A DNA stretch of 64,000 nucleotides from Halomonas sp. S3-1-1 (GCF_023757625.1 NZ_JALGBZ010000002.1:434001-498000); one strand, 5' to 3'; shown: positions 45,801 through 54,958, counted from the first letter of the stretch. Translations and numbers: made by a program. The notes: generated by a model from the letters alone, not told the origin.

Positions 45801-46364
45801 CAACGCGCGATGCTCGCCGCGGGCGCCGATGAGCACGTCGTCGCCCTGGGCCCAGGCATCGAGCCAGTCCGCCCGGTACACCTGGTACTGGTCGAACAGA
45901 TCCGCCAACCGCTCGGCGAGCTGATAGTGCTTGCGCTGGTCGCGGTCGAGCGCCAGAAAGCGGGCGAGCGGCTCGAACGTCGGGTCCGCTACCAGGGTGG
46001 GCAGCAGGCGCAACAGCCGCCACACCAGGCGTGACTTGTCGAAAGGCGAGGTTTCCGGCACCGCGTCGGCATCGTGGCTGATATGAGAAAGCACGGTGCG
46101 GTAAGCCTGCCAGAGAAAGCGGGCGGGGAGAGTAACGTCGAGCGCGGCGGCGATGCCTGCGCCGCCGTTTTCCGGGTCCTCGGCCAGGGCCAGCTTTAGC
46201 CACTGGCCGATGCCGTTGCTCTGTACCAGAATGGTTTCGTTTTCCAGCGGGCCAAGCGGGTGCAGGCGCATCCACTCGATCGCCACCGCGCGTAGGTCTT
46301 CCAAACGGTTGGCGTGAACCACCATGAAACCCGGCGTCAGCGGCGGTGCAGATAGGCTCGACAT
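42786..46364 (-). CDS. recC: Exodeoxyribonuclease V subunit gamma
   Basis: Chi-recognition subunit of RecBCD, 1192 residues from ATG 46364; a GTG two codons earlier is also possible. N-terminal FMVVHANRLEDLRAVAIEW and ETILVQSNGIGQWLKLALAE are typical of RecC. RACLLGMNDGEYP-like text (KRVCLLGMNDGEYPRSQPP) is in the second half. The end is a Ser/Lys/Gly-rich charged tail. RecC has a dead helicase fold, so missing Walker motifs are expected. Its position upstream of pncB rather than next to recB is a departure from the E. coli recC-ptr-recB-recD order. Confidence 0.96.
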   Translation of the reverse strand: MSSLSAPPLTPGFMVVHANRLEDLRAVAIEWMRLHPLGPLENETILVQSNGIGQWLKLALAEDPENGGAGIAAALDVTLPARFLWQAYRTVLSHISHDADAVPETSPFDKSRLVWRLLRLLPTLVADPTFEPLARFLALDRDQRKHYQLAERLADLFDQYQVYRADWLDAWAQGDDVLIGARGEHRALEEHQRWQPALWRRLREDVAATQGHSGLESSRASVHQRFLEATEHLEGQACPPGVPRRLIIFGISSLPSQTLEALAALSRCCQIVLCVHNPCQYYWADIIEHKDLLRASRYRQRRKEGMPEALDVLGTGDAEGALHLHAQPLLAAWGKQGRDYLRLIDEHDDTGDYQSLFEQRALRIDMFEPFSLEGGGTLLSQLQDDIRELRPVSETREHWPAPGDTDDSIVFHIAHGPQREVEILHDQLLAAFSRDPNLRPRDIIVMLPDIDRYAPHIEAVFGQLSQDDPRFIPHTLSDQASRHRLPLMIALEKLLRLPELRLSTSDVLDLLDVPALRQRFGLEERDLPTLERWMEGAGIRWGLNARARAHLELPGGLAQNTWTFGLRRLLLGYSVGEAGAWQGIEPFDDIGGLEARLAGPLATLLEKLEATWERFCEPADATTWVARLRALLETFFLTDDPAESVMLAKLENGLQQMLESTQEAALDDALPLSMVREHWLSQIDEHSLSQRFLAGAVNFATLMPMRAIPFKRVCLLGMNDGEYPRSQPPLDFDLMGGDYRPGDRSRREDDRYLFLEALLSARDQLYVSWVGKSQIDNAPLPPSVLVGQLREHVEAGWQHDGNDLLARLTTEHPLQPFSRRYFVQDDALFTYAHEWREVHTAQSARHTPPLPPPAESEPATLNLAQLGSFLREPVKSFFNTRLGVYFEQEAIAELDAEPFALDGLQNWQLQDRLIAAQRRAVDSNEPRIEALNEQLSRFQGQGVLAIGAFGERMRASLAEPMEALFEQYEQMLAAWPYQQSAAQRVWLAPDQSPTLEDWLGEVRVNDVDERCRVLLLSSSLVKQSKYQWHHLLRHWVAHLAGNLDAPMTTELISKAGSVTFEPVARDTAKAHLATQLDAWRQGQQGPLPLATQAGFEWLGKLGTVESDRDSPAYAAAESAYEGGRYLRGDVSQSAYLAHQWPSFEQLYSARTAMNEGFAELVEHLYAPLFKAVKGDKRSGERSSKSSDKKGGR

Positions 46365-46434
46365 GGACACCCCCGGAAAACGGTAGAGCGAGGTCGGCTA
46401 ACGCCGACGCTCATTTAGTAGAAGAGCATGACGT

Positions 46435-46797
46435 TTAGTAGGAGAGCGTAACGTTGCCGATGCCCATCAGCCCCAAAAACGTCATGCCCACGAACAGCAG
46501 CAGGTACAAAAGCACCAGCACGCCGAAGATGGTGAAGTGGGTCTTGAGCTTTGAAAGCGCAAAGCGCAGCTCGCGCTCGTCGCCGCTTTGATAGGCGCGC
46601 TGGCTGGCACTGGCCGCCTGAAAGAGCACCACACCTGCCCAGATGGGAATCCAGGCAACGATAATGCCGACGACGGTAATCGCCGTTAACACCCCACCCA
46701 GAATGAGCATGACGCCGATCAGCTGCATCCAGAGTTTACCGCGGTAAAGCGGCTCCGCTATGCTTTTCAATAGCTCGTTTTTCTCATGCGGTTCCAT
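46435..46797 (-). CDS. DUF5362-like membrane protein
   Basis: 120 residues from ATG 46797, with GAGGA 7 bases upstream; the frame extends ten codons further without a site. Two or three spans are seen: LWMQLIGVMLILGGVLTAIT, VVGIIVAWIPIWAGVVLFQA, and LVLLYLLLFVGMTFLGLMGI. A helical QRAYQSGDERELRFALSKLK lies between. It resembles the DUF5362 family, which has no assigned role. It stands alone between recC and ilvD; the stop lies 70 bp before the recC start. Confidence 0.65.
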   Translation of the reverse strand: MEPHEKNELLKSIAEPLYRGKLWMQLIGVMLILGGVLTAITVVGIIVAWIPIWAGVVLFQAASASQRAYQSGDERELRFALSKLKTHFTIFGVLVLLYLLLFVGMTFLGLMGIGNVTLSY

Positions 46798-46992
46798 GGC
46801 GTCCTCGCAGTGTCGTTTGAAAATCAATACGTTGTTGGAAGGTCATGATCTTAATGAGTTTCGACACGTTTGTCTTTACTCGCCGTGTGAGTGGAATTTT
46901 GCCGGATAATTACTCCGTGCATCTTGCAGTGAGGCCCGCGCATCGCCAAGCTATGACGTTTTTTAGAACACGAAAAACATAAGGAGCCCGCC

Positions 46993-48729
46993 ATGACCGA
47001 GCCGACTAGCCCTTCGCAGAACGCTTCACAAACCGGCACGTCGCAAGACGACGTAGCGCAAGGTTCGCGCCGCCACTCCGCCCCGGTCGTCGACGGCCCG
47101 GGCAAGGCGGCCAGCCGTGCGATGCTGCGCGCGGTAGGGTTTAACGACGAGGATTTCAAAAAGCCTCAGGTGGGCGTGGCCTCGACCTGGAGCATGGTGA
47201 CGCCCTGCAACAGCCATATCGGCGAGCTGGCCGAGCTTGCCCGCGAAGGCGCGGACGCCGCCGGCGGCAAGGGCGTGGTGTTCAACACCATCACCATCAG
47301 TGACGGCATCGCCAACGGCACCGAGGGCATGAAGTACTCGCTGGTCTCGCGCGAGGTGATCGCGGACTCCATCGAAACCGTGGCCGGCTGCGAGGGCTTT
47401 GACGGACTGGTCGCCATCGGCGGCTGTGACAAGAACATGCCCGGCTGCGTGATGGGCCTGGCGCGGCTCGACCGCCCCAGCGTGTTCGTTTACGGCGGCA
47501 CGATCATGCCGGGCAAGGGCCACACCGATATCGTGTCGGTGTTCGAGGCCATGGGCGCGCACTCGCGCGGCGACATGGACCTGATCGAGCTCAAGCAGAT
47601 CGAAGAGACCGCGATTCCCGGCCCCGGCTCCTGCGGCGGCATGTACACCGCCAACACCATGGCCTCGGCGATCGAGGCGCTCGGCATGAGCCTGCCGGGA
47701 AGCTCCGCGCAGAACGCCATCTCGCAAGAAAAGCGCGACGACTGCAAAGCGGCCGGCGAGGCGGTGCTCGAGCTTTTGAAAGCCGACATCAAGCCCTCCG
47801 ACATCATGACCCGCCAGGCCTTCGAGAACGCGATCACCGTGATCATCGCCTTGGGTGGTTCCACCAACGCGGTGCTCCACCTGATCGGCATGGCGCGCAC
47901 CATCGGTGTCGAGCTCATGCTGTCCGACTTCACCGAGATCGGCAAGCGCGTGCCGGTTGTGGCGGATCTGCGCCCCAGCGGCCACTACATGATGAGCGAG
48001 CTGGTCGCCATCGGCGGCATTCAGCCGCTAATGAAGATTCTGCTCGAGGCCGGGCTTCTGCACGGCGACTGCCTGACCGTCACCGGCAAAACGCTGGCCG
48101 AGAATTTGGCGGGCGTCGAGCCCTACCCGATGGATCAGTCGATCATCGCGCCGCTGGATAAGCCGATCAAGGCGCAGAGCCACCTGCGCATTCTTTACGG
48201 CAACTTGGCGCCGCAAGGGGCCGTGGCCAAGATTACCGGCAAGGAAGGCACGCGCTTTTCCGGCCCGGCGCGGGTGTTCGGCTCGGAAGAGGAAGCCCAG
48301 GCGCGCATCAACGACGGCACCGTCGTCGCCGGCGATGTGGTCGTGATTCGCTACGAAGGCCCGAAGGGTGGGCCGGGCATGCGTGAAATGTTGACGCCGA
48401 CGTCCGCCATCATGGGCCGCGGCTTGGGTAATGACGTCGCGCTGATCACCGACGGGCGCTTCTCCGGCGGCAGCCACGGTTTCGTGGTCGGCCACGTCGC
48501 GCCGGAAGCCTTCGAGGGCGGCCCGCTGGGGCTGGTCGAAAACGGCGATCTCATCACCATCGACGCCGACGCGGACACCATCGATATCGACGTTAGCGAC
48601 GACGAGATGGCCCGCCGCCAGAGCCAGTGGCAGCAGCCCGCGCCGCGCTACACCCGCGGCGTGCTCGCCAAGTACGCTCGCCACGTTAGCTCAGCCAGCA
48701 CCGGTGCGGTCACCGACCAGGACGACTAA
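46993..48729 (+). CDS. ilvD: Dihydroxy-acid dehydratase
   Basis: Iron-sulphur dehydratase of the isoleucine/valine/leucine pathway, 578 residues, shorter than the E. coli form and of the second IlvD length class. Cluster-binding cysteines are Cys72 (TPCNSH), Cys145 (GGCDKN), and the Cys of GPGSCGG. It converts dihydroxy acids to 2-keto acids. AAGGAG lies 7 bases before the ATG. An N-terminal Ser/Thr/Gln-rich extension of about 25 residues is present. It is a single gene ending in a strong terminator. Confidence 0.95.
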   Translation: MTEPTSPSQNASQTGTSQDDVAQGSRRHSAPVVDGPGKAASRAMLRAVGFNDEDFKKPQVGVASTWSMVTPCNSHIGELAELAREGADAAGGKGVVFNTITISDGIANGTEGMKYSLVSREVIADSIETVAGCEGFDGLVAIGGCDKNMPGCVMGLARLDRPSVFVYGGTIMPGKGHTDIVSVFEAMGAHSRGDMDLIELKQIEETAIPGPGSCGGMYTANTMASAIEALGMSLPGSSAQNAISQEKRDDCKAAGEAVLELLKADIKPSDIMTRQAFENAITVIIALGGSTNAVLHLIGMARTIGVELMLSDFTEIGKRVPVVADLRPSGHYMMSELVAIGGIQPLMKILLEAGLLHGDCLTVTGKTLAENLAGVEPYPMDQSIIAPLDKPIKAQSHLRILYGNLAPQGAVAKITGKEGTRFSGPARVFGSEEEAQARINDGTVVAGDVVVIRYEGPKGGPGMREMLTPTSAIMGRGLGNDVALITDGRFSGGSHGFVVGHVAPEAFEGGPLGLVENGDLITIDADADTIDIDVSDDEMARRQSQWQQPAPRYTRGVLAKYARHVSSASTGAVTDQDD

Positions 48730-48749
48730 GCCCCTTCAGGGCAACCTCC

Positions 48750-48776
48750 AGGGCCGCGTTCGCGGCCCTTTTTTTT
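48750..48776 (+). terminator. Rho-independent terminator after ilvD
   Basis: GGGCCGCG-TT-CGCGGCCC (48751-48768) is followed by eight T residues. It lies 21 bp past the ilvD stop. Confidence 0.92.
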
Positions 48777-48838
48777 GTCACGTGCGCGTCAAACGGCTCG
48801 GCTAGAGTGGTGCTTTCGTTTTATGCGAGGGCCTTTCA

Positions 48839-50020
48839 ATGACGAGCCGGCGTGGGCGGGTTTTCGACGTCTTTCGAACGTTTTGGTGGCTGGGCTGTAC
48901 GTCTTTCGGCGGCCCCGTCGCGCATCTGGGTTATTTCCATACCGAATTCGTCGTAAGAAAGCGCTGGCTGACGGAAGCGGCCTACGCGGAGCTGGTGGCG
49001 CTTTGCCAGTTTCTGCCCGGCCCGGCGAGCAGCCAGGTGGGCTTTGCGCTCGGGCTCCTGCGCGCCGGCCCGAGGGGGGCGTTTGCGGCGTGGGTGGCGT
49101 TTACGCTGCCCTCGGCGCTTTTACTGGTGCTGTTCGCGCTGGGCGCGGCGGCACTCGACGGCCCGCTTTTCGAGCGCGTGATTGATAGCCTGAAACTCGT
49201 GGCCGTGGCGGTGGTCGCCCACGCGGTGTGGGGCATGGCGCAAAACCTCTGCCCGGATAGAGCCCGCGCGGGCATTGCGCTGGGCGCGGTGTTCGTGGCC
49301 GCGCTCTCAGGCGGCCCGGCGGGGCAGGTCGCCGCCATCGTGCTCGGCGCGGCGGCGGGGCTTTGGCTCTGCCGGCAGCACCCGAGTAGTGCCGAGTTCG
49401 ACACGCTCTCTTTTGGCGTGTCGCGCCGGGCCGGTGGCATCGCGCTTGTGCTTTTCGCGCTGCTGTTGGGAGCGCTGCCGCTGCTGGCGCCAATGGCGGC
49501 GTGGCTCGATATGGTCGATGCCTTTTATCGCGCCGGGGCGCTGGTGTTTGGCGGTGGCCACGTGGTGCTGCCGCTTTTGAGCGCCGAGACGGTTCAGCCA
49601 GGTATCATCTCAAGCGAAACGTTCATGGCCGGCTACGGCGCCGCCCAGGCAATTCCGGGGCCGCTTTTTACCTTTGCCGCGTACCTCGGCGCGCTGTGGC
49701 CGGGCGTGAGTGTTTGGATGGGGGCGGCGCTGGCGCTGGTGGCGATTTTCGCCCCCGGTTTTTTGCTGCTGGTGGGGGTGCTGCCGTTTTGGCACCGTTT
49801 TCGCCGCGGCCAATGGGCTCAGGCGCTTCTGCGAGGGGCCAGTGCGGCGGTCGTGGGGATTCTGGGGCTCGCGCTTTTCGACCCGGTGTGGACAAGTGCG
49901 GTGTTTAAGCCCCTGGATTTCGCCCTGGCGCTGGCCGGGTTTTTGCTCTTGAGCGTGTGGCGCCTGCCGGTTTGGGCGGTGGTGTTGATCGTAACGCTGG
50001 GCGGGGTGGCGCTCGGGTAA
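48839..50020 (+). CDS. chrA: Chromate efflux transporter
   Basis: CHR-superfamily transporter of 393 residues, the full-length two-domain form. Each half starts with the family pattern: TFWWLGCTSFGGPVAHLGYF with the GGP motif in the first and YRAGALVFGGGHVVLPLL in the second, and LCQFLPGPASSQVGFALG lies in between. It should export chromate, or sulphate-like anions, from the cytoplasm. No chrB regulator is adjacent. GAGGGCC precedes the ATG. It is closed by a hairpin shared with the convergent HTH gene. Confidence 0.92.
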   Translation: MTSRRGRVFDVFRTFWWLGCTSFGGPVAHLGYFHTEFVVRKRWLTEAAYAELVALCQFLPGPASSQVGFALGLLRAGPRGAFAAWVAFTLPSALLLVLFALGAAALDGPLFERVIDSLKLVAVAVVAHAVWGMAQNLCPDRARAGIALGAVFVAALSGGPAGQVAAIVLGAAAGLWLCRQHPSSAEFDTLSFGVSRRAGGIALVLFALLLGALPLLAPMAAWLDMVDAFYRAGALVFGGGHVVLPLLSAETVQPGIISSETFMAGYGAAQAIPGPLFTFAAYLGALWPGVSVWMGAALALVAIFAPGFLLLVGVLPFWHRFRRGQWAQALLRGASAAVVGILGLALFDPVWTSAVFKPLDFALALAGFLLLSVWRLPVWAVVLIVTLGGVALG

Positions 50021-50037
50021 GGGTTGCGCTATAAAAA

Positions 50038-50062
50038 AACGCCTCGCGTTTGGCGAGGCGTT
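50038..50062. terminator. Bidirectional terminator between chrA and HTH gene
   Basis: AACGCCTCGC (50038-50047) pairs with GCGAGGCGTT (50053-50062) over a 5-base loop. An A-run lies before it and TTTAT after, so it can stop transcription from both convergent genes. Confidence 0.85.
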
Positions 50063-50082
50063 TATCGGTTCAAACCTGGAGG

Positions 50083-50361
50083 CTATGGCGTTGGCGCCTC
50101 CAGCTCTAGTGTGCGGCGCAGGACGTTGAGTTCGTCCAGGTCCAGATGCTCGAGCCTTCCGGCGAGCAGGTCGCTGATCTTTTGGACGGGTAGGCCAGCC
50201 CGACGGGCGATTTCGCGGCTTCCCAGATCCGATACGGCGACCAGACGAGTGATGATGCGCATCAAGCGCGTGCGCTTTTCCAATTCCCTGACGTCGAGGT
50301 CAGGGCTGCTTCGAGGAGGGTCCAGCGTTTCTACGTGAGCAGTCGACGTTGCCGTACTCAT
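50083..50361 (-). CDS. Small XRE-type helix-turn-helix protein
   Basis: 92 residues with a helix-turn-helix at about residues 45-75 (DLGSREIARRAGLPVQKISD, then LLAGRLEHLDLDEL). It resembles HigA/HTH_37-type antitoxin-like regulators of Proteobacteria. No HigB-type toxin gene is adjacent on either side, so it is probably a solitary regulator, or its partner is elsewhere. The N-terminal 25 residues are low complexity. It converges with chrA at a shared hairpin. Confidence 0.75.
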   Translation of the reverse strand: MSTATSTAHVETLDPPRSSPDLDVRELEKRTRLMRIITRLVAVSDLGSREIARRAGLPVQKISDLLAGRLEHLDLDELNVLRRTLELEAPTP

Positions 50362-50566
50362 GTGACTCCATGGGTCAAAAGTGACACCTACACAATGCCG
50401 CTATCGGGGGCGCTTTTCAATGCCTGATTCGGCTAAAATTTCCTCCACCGATCGAAGCCCCTAATTCGGCCCGCTCTGGTAAACTATGCGCCTTTAAAAA
50501 TGATAGCCAAGCCTTGCGGCTTTTCGTCTTTTACCGATTGATGGCCTTCGGCCGAGGAGCGAATCC

Positions 50567-51079
50567 ATGTCCAGCCGCGCACCCCAAGTGGGCGTAATTA
50601 TGGGATCCAAATCCGACTGGCCCGTGATGGAACACGCCACCCAAATGCTCGAGCGCCTGGGCGTTGCTTTTGAGACCCGAGTGGTATCGGCCCACCGCAC
50701 GCCGGATCTGTTGTTCGACTACGCCAAGGGCGCGGCGGAGCGCGGCCTTCAGGTGATCGTGGCCGGCGCGGGGGGGGCTGCTCACCTGCCGGGCATGGTG
50801 GCCTCTCAAACGCCGCTTCCGGTACTCGGCGTGCCGGTGGAGTCCAAATCGCTCAAGGGGCTCGATTCACTGCTCTCCATTGCCCAGATGCCCGGCGGTA
50901 TCGCCGTGGGAACGCTTGCCATCGGTAAGGCCGGAGCGACCAACGCAGGCCTTCTGGCCGCGCAGATCGTCGGGCTTCAGGACAGCGCCGTGCGCGAGGC
51001 GGTCGAGGTTTTCCGCGCCGAGCAGACCCAAGCCGTGCTCGATAACCCGGACCCCCGCATCGATAGCGACCAGGCCTAA
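50567..51079 (+). CDS. purE: N5-carboxyaminoimidazole ribonucleotide mutase
   Basis: Class I PurE of 170 residues, converting N5-CAIR to CAIR in purine synthesis. The N-terminus [17 protein letters not shown] and the loop [13 protein letters not shown] with the catalytic His are clear, and [13 protein letters not shown] follows. GAGGAGC precedes the ATG. purK follows 10 bp downstream, the standard purEK operon, so the two-step route with PurK is used here. Confidence 0.98.
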   Translation: MSSRAPQVGVIMGSKSDWPVMEHATQMLERLGVAFETRVVSAHRTPDLLFDYAKGAAERGLQVIVAGAGGAAHLPGMVASQTPLPVLGVPVESKSLKGLDSLLSIAQMPGGIAVGTLAIGKAGATNAGLLAAQIVGLQDSAVREAVEVFRAEQTQAVLDNPDPRIDSDQA

Positions 51080-51089
51080 GGAGACCACC

Positions 51090-52205
51090 ATGAACATTGG
51101 CGTTTTGGGTGCCGGCCAGCTGGGTCGCATGCTCGCTTTGGCCGGCTATCCGCTCGGCAACCGCTTCACCTTTTTGGACACCACGGGTAGCCCCAGCGCG
51201 GGAATTGGCGAGGTGATCGTCGATCCGCACAACGAGCATTTGGCCGCATTTCTCGAAAAAGTCGATGTCGTGACCTACGAGTTCGAGCATCTGCCGGTGG
51301 CGCTCGTGCGCGAGATCGAGAAGCACAAGCCGGTCTACCCGGGCAGTAAAGCGATCGCCGTGTGCCAAAACCGGGTAGAAGAGAAGGCGCTGTTCGACCG
51401 GCTCTCCATTCCGACGCCGGCCTACCGCGTGGTGGAGAGCGCCGAGGCGCTGGCCCAGGCCGCCGAGGAACTTGGCTGCCCGGTGGTCGCCAAGTCCGTC
51501 ACCGAGGGCTATGACGGCAAAGGCCAGGCCGTGCTCAAGTCCGCCGATCAGGCCCGAGATGCCTGGGCGTCGATTGGGCACTCTCAGCTGATCGTCGAGG
51601 CGTTCGTCGATTTCGTACGCGAAGTGTCGATCATCGCCGTGCGCGGGCGTGATGGCGAGGTGGTGTTCTACCCTATGGCGGAGAACCAGCACGAAGACGG
51701 CATTTTGCGCTACTCGGTCGCGCCGCTGCCGGATCTCGACGACAGCGTTCAGGCGTTGGCCGACGGCTATATTCGTCAATTGCTCGACGAGCTCGACTAC
51801 GTTGGCGTGCTGGCGCTGGAGCTTTTTCAAGCCACCGATGGAAGCCTGCTGGCCAACGAGATGGCGCCGCGCGTGCACAACTCCGGCCACTGGACGATGG
51901 ACGGCGCCGCGACCAGCCAGTTCGAAAATCACCTGCGGGCGGTTCAAGGGCTGCCACTTGGCTCGACCGAGGCCATTGCGCCGACCTGTATGGTCAACGT
52001 CATCGGCCGCGAAGGCGACAACACCGCGTTGTTGGCGATCCCGCATACTCATCTGCACCGCTACGACAAGGACGAGCGCGCCGGGCGCAAGCTTGCGCAC
52101 ATCAACGTGCTGGCCGATTCACATGCCGAGCTTTTGGATAAAGTGCGCCAGTGCCAAGCGCTTTTACCCGAAGCCCCTCCGGTACAGTGGAGTTTTAAGG
52201 TTTAA
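51090..52205 (+). CDS. purK: N5-carboxyaminoimidazole ribonucleotide synthase
   Basis: ATP-grasp enzyme of 371 residues making N5-CAIR from AIR, bicarbonate and ATP. The N-terminal Rossmann-like GVLGAGQLGRMLALAGYPLG, the VAKSVTEGYDGKGQ grasp loop, and LLANEMAPRVHNSGHWTMDG are all conserved. ATG 51090 has AAGGAGACC 3-7 bases upstream; a much longer frame starting inside purE is a shadow. It is followed by a good terminator. Confidence 0.98.
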   Translation: MNIGVLGAGQLGRMLALAGYPLGNRFTFLDTTGSPSAGIGEVIVDPHNEHLAAFLEKVDVVTYEFEHLPVALVREIEKHKPVYPGSKAIAVCQNRVEEKALFDRLSIPTPAYRVVESAEALAQAAEELGCPVVAKSVTEGYDGKGQAVLKSADQARDAWASIGHSQLIVEAFVDFVREVSIIAVRGRDGEVVFYPMAENQHEDGILRYSVAPLPDLDDSVQALADGYIRQLLDELDYVGVLALELFQATDGSLLANEMAPRVHNSGHWTMDGAATSQFENHLRAVQGLPLGSTEAIAPTCMVNVIGREGDNTALLAIPHTHLHRYDKDERAGRKLAHINVLADSHAELLDKVRQCQALLPEAPPVQWSFKV

Positions 52206-52225
52206 GTAACGAAATGAATGTCATT

Positions 52226-52253
52226 AACCGCCTTCTGTCAGGCGGTTTTTTTT
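52226..52253 (+). terminator. Rho-independent terminator after purK
   Basis: AACCGCC (52226-52232) and GGCGGTT (52241-52247) form a stem over TTCTGTCA, followed by a run of T. It lies 20 bp after the purK stop. Confidence 0.92.
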
Positions 52254-52372
52254 ATAAGTCGATTTTGGTATTCGCTTTAATGAGATAATTCGTTTACAAC
52301 TACTGCATAAGACTTCATTGAACGAAGACAGGTTGCCTTAATTTAGGCGACCCAAAAGCGCAGGGAATGGAC

Positions 52373-53983
52373 ATGCTGTGGAAGCTCAAACCCGCTGGGG
52401 CCGCTCGATATGGCGCCGGCGATGCCGATGAGTCGCTCTCGCTATGCGATCTTGAAGCGGCGAAGGTCGCACTTCTATACGAAAAGCTATGGCAGCCCGT
52501 TATCAGCAGCCTGGTCGTGGCGGCCTTTACCGCCGCGATCCTATGGTCGGCGCATCCGCCGGTTGCTATCTCGGTTTGGTTATTATCATTTGGCGTCATA
52601 ACGATTTTGCGGCTGGTATTGGCTCGCTGGTACCAACAGGATGCGGCCAACGCCCATCAAAAAATATGGCTCTACATTTTTAGCGCGGGTTCGCTTGGTT
52701 CGGCGGCACTCTGGGGAGCTGCGGGGGGGCTATTTTATTCCCCCGATAATCCCACTCAAACAGCGGCATTAGCGGTCATTGTTTGCGGTATCGCTGCTGG
52801 CGGCACGACCACACTGTCGCCGGTCAAGTGGGTCGGGATTGGGTTCATTAGCCTCATTTTGCTGCCACTAGCCGCCGTCTTTTTGTTACAAGCGACGATG
52901 CAATCGATACTGATGGGCGTCGTCGTGCTGGTGTTTTTGGCGCTGATGCTAACGACCTGTATTCGGTTTCACCGCATCATTCACGATAACATCGCGTTGA
53001 AGGTGAATATCGAGTCGCGCAAAGCGAAGCTGCAGGAGTGTGAAAACCGCTACCGCTCGATCTTCGACCATTCACCGCTGGGGGTGCTGCACTTCGACCG
53101 TAATGGAATGATCACCGACTGCAACGAGCAGCTACTTCGGATTTTGGGCGGCACGCGCGAGGACTTCGTCGGCTATCGCATGCTCGACCGCTCGGCGAAT
53201 CAACAGGTGGCCCAAGGGGTGCGCGACAGCCTCGAGAAGGGCTCGGGCTATTTCGAAGGCACGTTCTATCTGCCCGGCGCTGAGAAGGGCACGCCGCTGC
53301 GCGCCATTTTTAACGGCGTGAATTGCGTCAATAATCAGCGAATCGGAGGTATGGCCATCGTCGAGGATTTCACCGAGCGCACTCAACATGAAGCGACTAT
53401 CTACCGGCAGGCCTACTACGACTCGCTGACCGATCTGCCCAACCGGCGTCTGTTCATCGAACGGCTGATGGCGCTGTGCGAGGAGTCATCGAACCGCAAG
53501 CGAACCGGCGTGGTGATGTTTCTGGATCTGGACCGCTTCAAGATGATCAACGATACCTTCGGCCACGCCGCCGGTGACGATCTGCTCATACAGGTCGCCA
53601 AGCGCTTGGAGGCCCACCTGGGCGACGACGACATGGCGGCACGGCTAAGTGGCGATGAGTTCGTGATGCTCAAACTGTTCGACTGGCCCTTCGACGATCG
53701 GGCCGAAGAGATGGCGAAGGCGTGCATGGAAACATTGAGAGGCAAGCTTGGCGGGTTTTATCATTTGGAGAGCCAGCAGGTGGATGTGACGCCAAGCATG
53801 GGCTACACGTGCTTCAATGCCGCCGAGTGCGACCATGCCGAGATCCTCAAGCAGGCCGATATCGCAATGTATCAGGCCAAGGCGCAAGGTCGCGGCCGGC
53901 TTTGCCGCTACCGCCCGGAAATGCGCGACCAACTAAAGAAGGCCGCGCTACCTGACCGCGTTACAGCGTTAATTGACCGCTAA
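52373..53983 (+). CDS. Membrane-bound PAS-GGDEF diguanylate cyclase
   Basis: 536 residues from ATG 52373, with AGGGA 7 bases upstream; ATG 52367 is an alternative. Residues about 40-210 hold several membrane spans. A PAS domain follows at about 225-335 (YRSIFDHSPLGVLHFDRNGM), then a GGDEF domain starting at DSLTDLPNRRLF. The active-site motif is SGDEF (about 425-429), usually still active. The inhibitory RxxD site is absent: the four residues there are GDDD. It should make cyclic-di-GMP in response to an unknown cue. Its end overlaps the convergent TraX-family gene by 23 bp. Confidence 0.92.
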   Translation: MLWKLKPAGAARYGAGDADESLSLCDLEAAKVALLYEKLWQPVISSLVVAAFTAAILWSAHPPVAISVWLLSFGVITILRLVLARWYQQDAANAHQKIWLYIFSAGSLGSAALWGAAGGLFYSPDNPTQTAALAVIVCGIAAGGTTTLSPVKWVGIGFISLILLPLAAVFLLQATMQSILMGVVVLVFLALMLTTCIRFHRIIHDNIALKVNIESRKAKLQECENRYRSIFDHSPLGVLHFDRNGMITDCNEQLLRILGGTREDFVGYRMLDRSANQQVAQGVRDSLEKGSGYFEGTFYLPGAEKGTPLRAIFNGVNCVNNQRIGGMAIVEDFTERTQHEATIYRQAYYDSLTDLPNRRLFIERLMALCEESSNRKRTGVVMFLDLDRFKMINDTFGHAAGDDLLIQVAKRLEAHLGDDDMAARLSGDEFVMLKLFDWPFDDRAEEMAKACMETLRGKLGGFYHLESQQVDVTPSMGYTCFNAAECDHAEILKQADIAMYQAKAQGRGRLCRYRPEMRDQLKKAALPDRVTALIDR

Positions 53984-54803
53984 GTACCACCCACAGCGCG
54001 ATGAGCGCGAAGTGGCCAGGATACCAAGCAAGCCAGAGCCGCCTCGGCATGGTTTTAAATACTTGGGGAACGTAGCGGGCACCGCCGGCGGCGAGGATGA
54101 GAACGACGATGCAGGTGCCGACGGTGAACGACTTGGACATGTCCGAGGCGTTCATTTGGCCAGCGATCCACAGTACCGGAAACGCGGCCAGCCCCGCCCA
54201 TAGCCTCGATTTAAGCGCGTTATCAGTGTCGTTGAGCGCGTACATGGCGAACATGAAAAGTGGGATAAGCATCAGGCCGTTATGGCCATACTCCACCCAA
54301 AAGCCAAGCAGATACCAAAGCGTTACCGCCACCGCCGCCCCCAGTAGCAGCCAGCCAAACCCGAGTGTTTCTTGACGGTAGTGTTGCCAGCCCTGACGCG
54401 CCAACGCCCCGAACGCCAAGCCGCTTGCCAGCGTAAAGCAGACGTTGAGAATGAAGGCGTCGCTGGATCGGGGCATCATCATGTACGGCACCTGGGCGAT
54501 GAGCCCGATCACCAGTACCCGCCGGGCGTAGCGCAGCGGATTGCGCGTATTGAACAGCCCGTGCCAAGCCACCATGGCCGCGAACAGGGGAAAGGCGATG
54601 CGCCCGATGGACGATCCCGCCCAGCCCAGATCCCAGCTGTGCGGCAGCACGTAGCGCACCAGGTGATCGATGGTCATGGTCAAAAGCGCGAGCCACTGCG
54701 CCCAAGCCGTCCAGTGTGATAGCGGGCGCTCGGGAGCTATCGCCGCAGGACGCGGCGAAGAAGTCAGGTGGGCGTGGGCGGTGTCGCCGGGAATATGTGC
54801 CAT
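53961..54803 (-). CDS. TraX family membrane protein
   Basis: Membrane protein of 280 residues with about eight spans. LLTMTIDHLVRYVLP near the start, GRIAFPLFAAMVAWHGLFNT, and the C-terminal WYPGHFALIALWVVLSG match TraX, named for the F-pilin N-acetylase but widespread in chromosomes without conjugation genes. No other transfer gene is present, so it is likely a chromosomal acyltransferase-type homologue. Its last 23 bp overlap the end of the convergent cyclase. Confidence 0.88.
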   Translation of the reverse strand: MAHIPGDTAHAHLTSSPRPAAIAPERPLSHWTAWAQWLALLTMTIDHLVRYVLPHSWDLGWAGSSIGRIAFPLFAAMVAWHGLFNTRNPLRYARRVLVIGLIAQVPYMMMPRSSDAFILNVCFTLASGLAFGALARQGWQHYRQETLGFGWLLLGAAVAVTLWYLLGFWVEYGHNGLMLIPLFMFAMYALNDTDNALKSRLWAGLAAFPVLWIAGQMNASDMSKSFTVGTCIVVLILAAGGARYVPQVFKTMPRRLWLAWYPGHFALIALWVVLSGQLTL

Positions 54804-54906
54804 AAAACCTCCGTGTTGACATGGCTTGAATGGCTTCAGACTTGAACGGTCGCGTCGAGTTCAAGCCCGATCGCTTTCGCGGTCGGCGCGTTCGCCGCTC
54901 TTGCGT

Positions 54907-54958
54907 ATCCGCACGTATCATCCATGCGCTCGATCCGCACGTACGATCCATACGTACT
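54907..54958. repeat. Two imperfect 26-bp tandem repeats
   Basis: ATCCGCACGTA recurs at 54907 and 54933, and ATCCATGCG/ATCCATACG at 54920 and 54946, giving two 26-bp units that match at 20 of 26 positions. A decayed third piece (ATCCGTACTATAC) follows. They lie in the 201-bp spacer between the TraX start and the ABC transporter terminator. No function assigned. Confidence 0.55.

Noticed and set aside
53961..54803. TraX-like gene as a sign of a conjugative element
   Set aside because: No other transfer, relaxase or integrase gene is present and TraX homologues are common in chromosomes.
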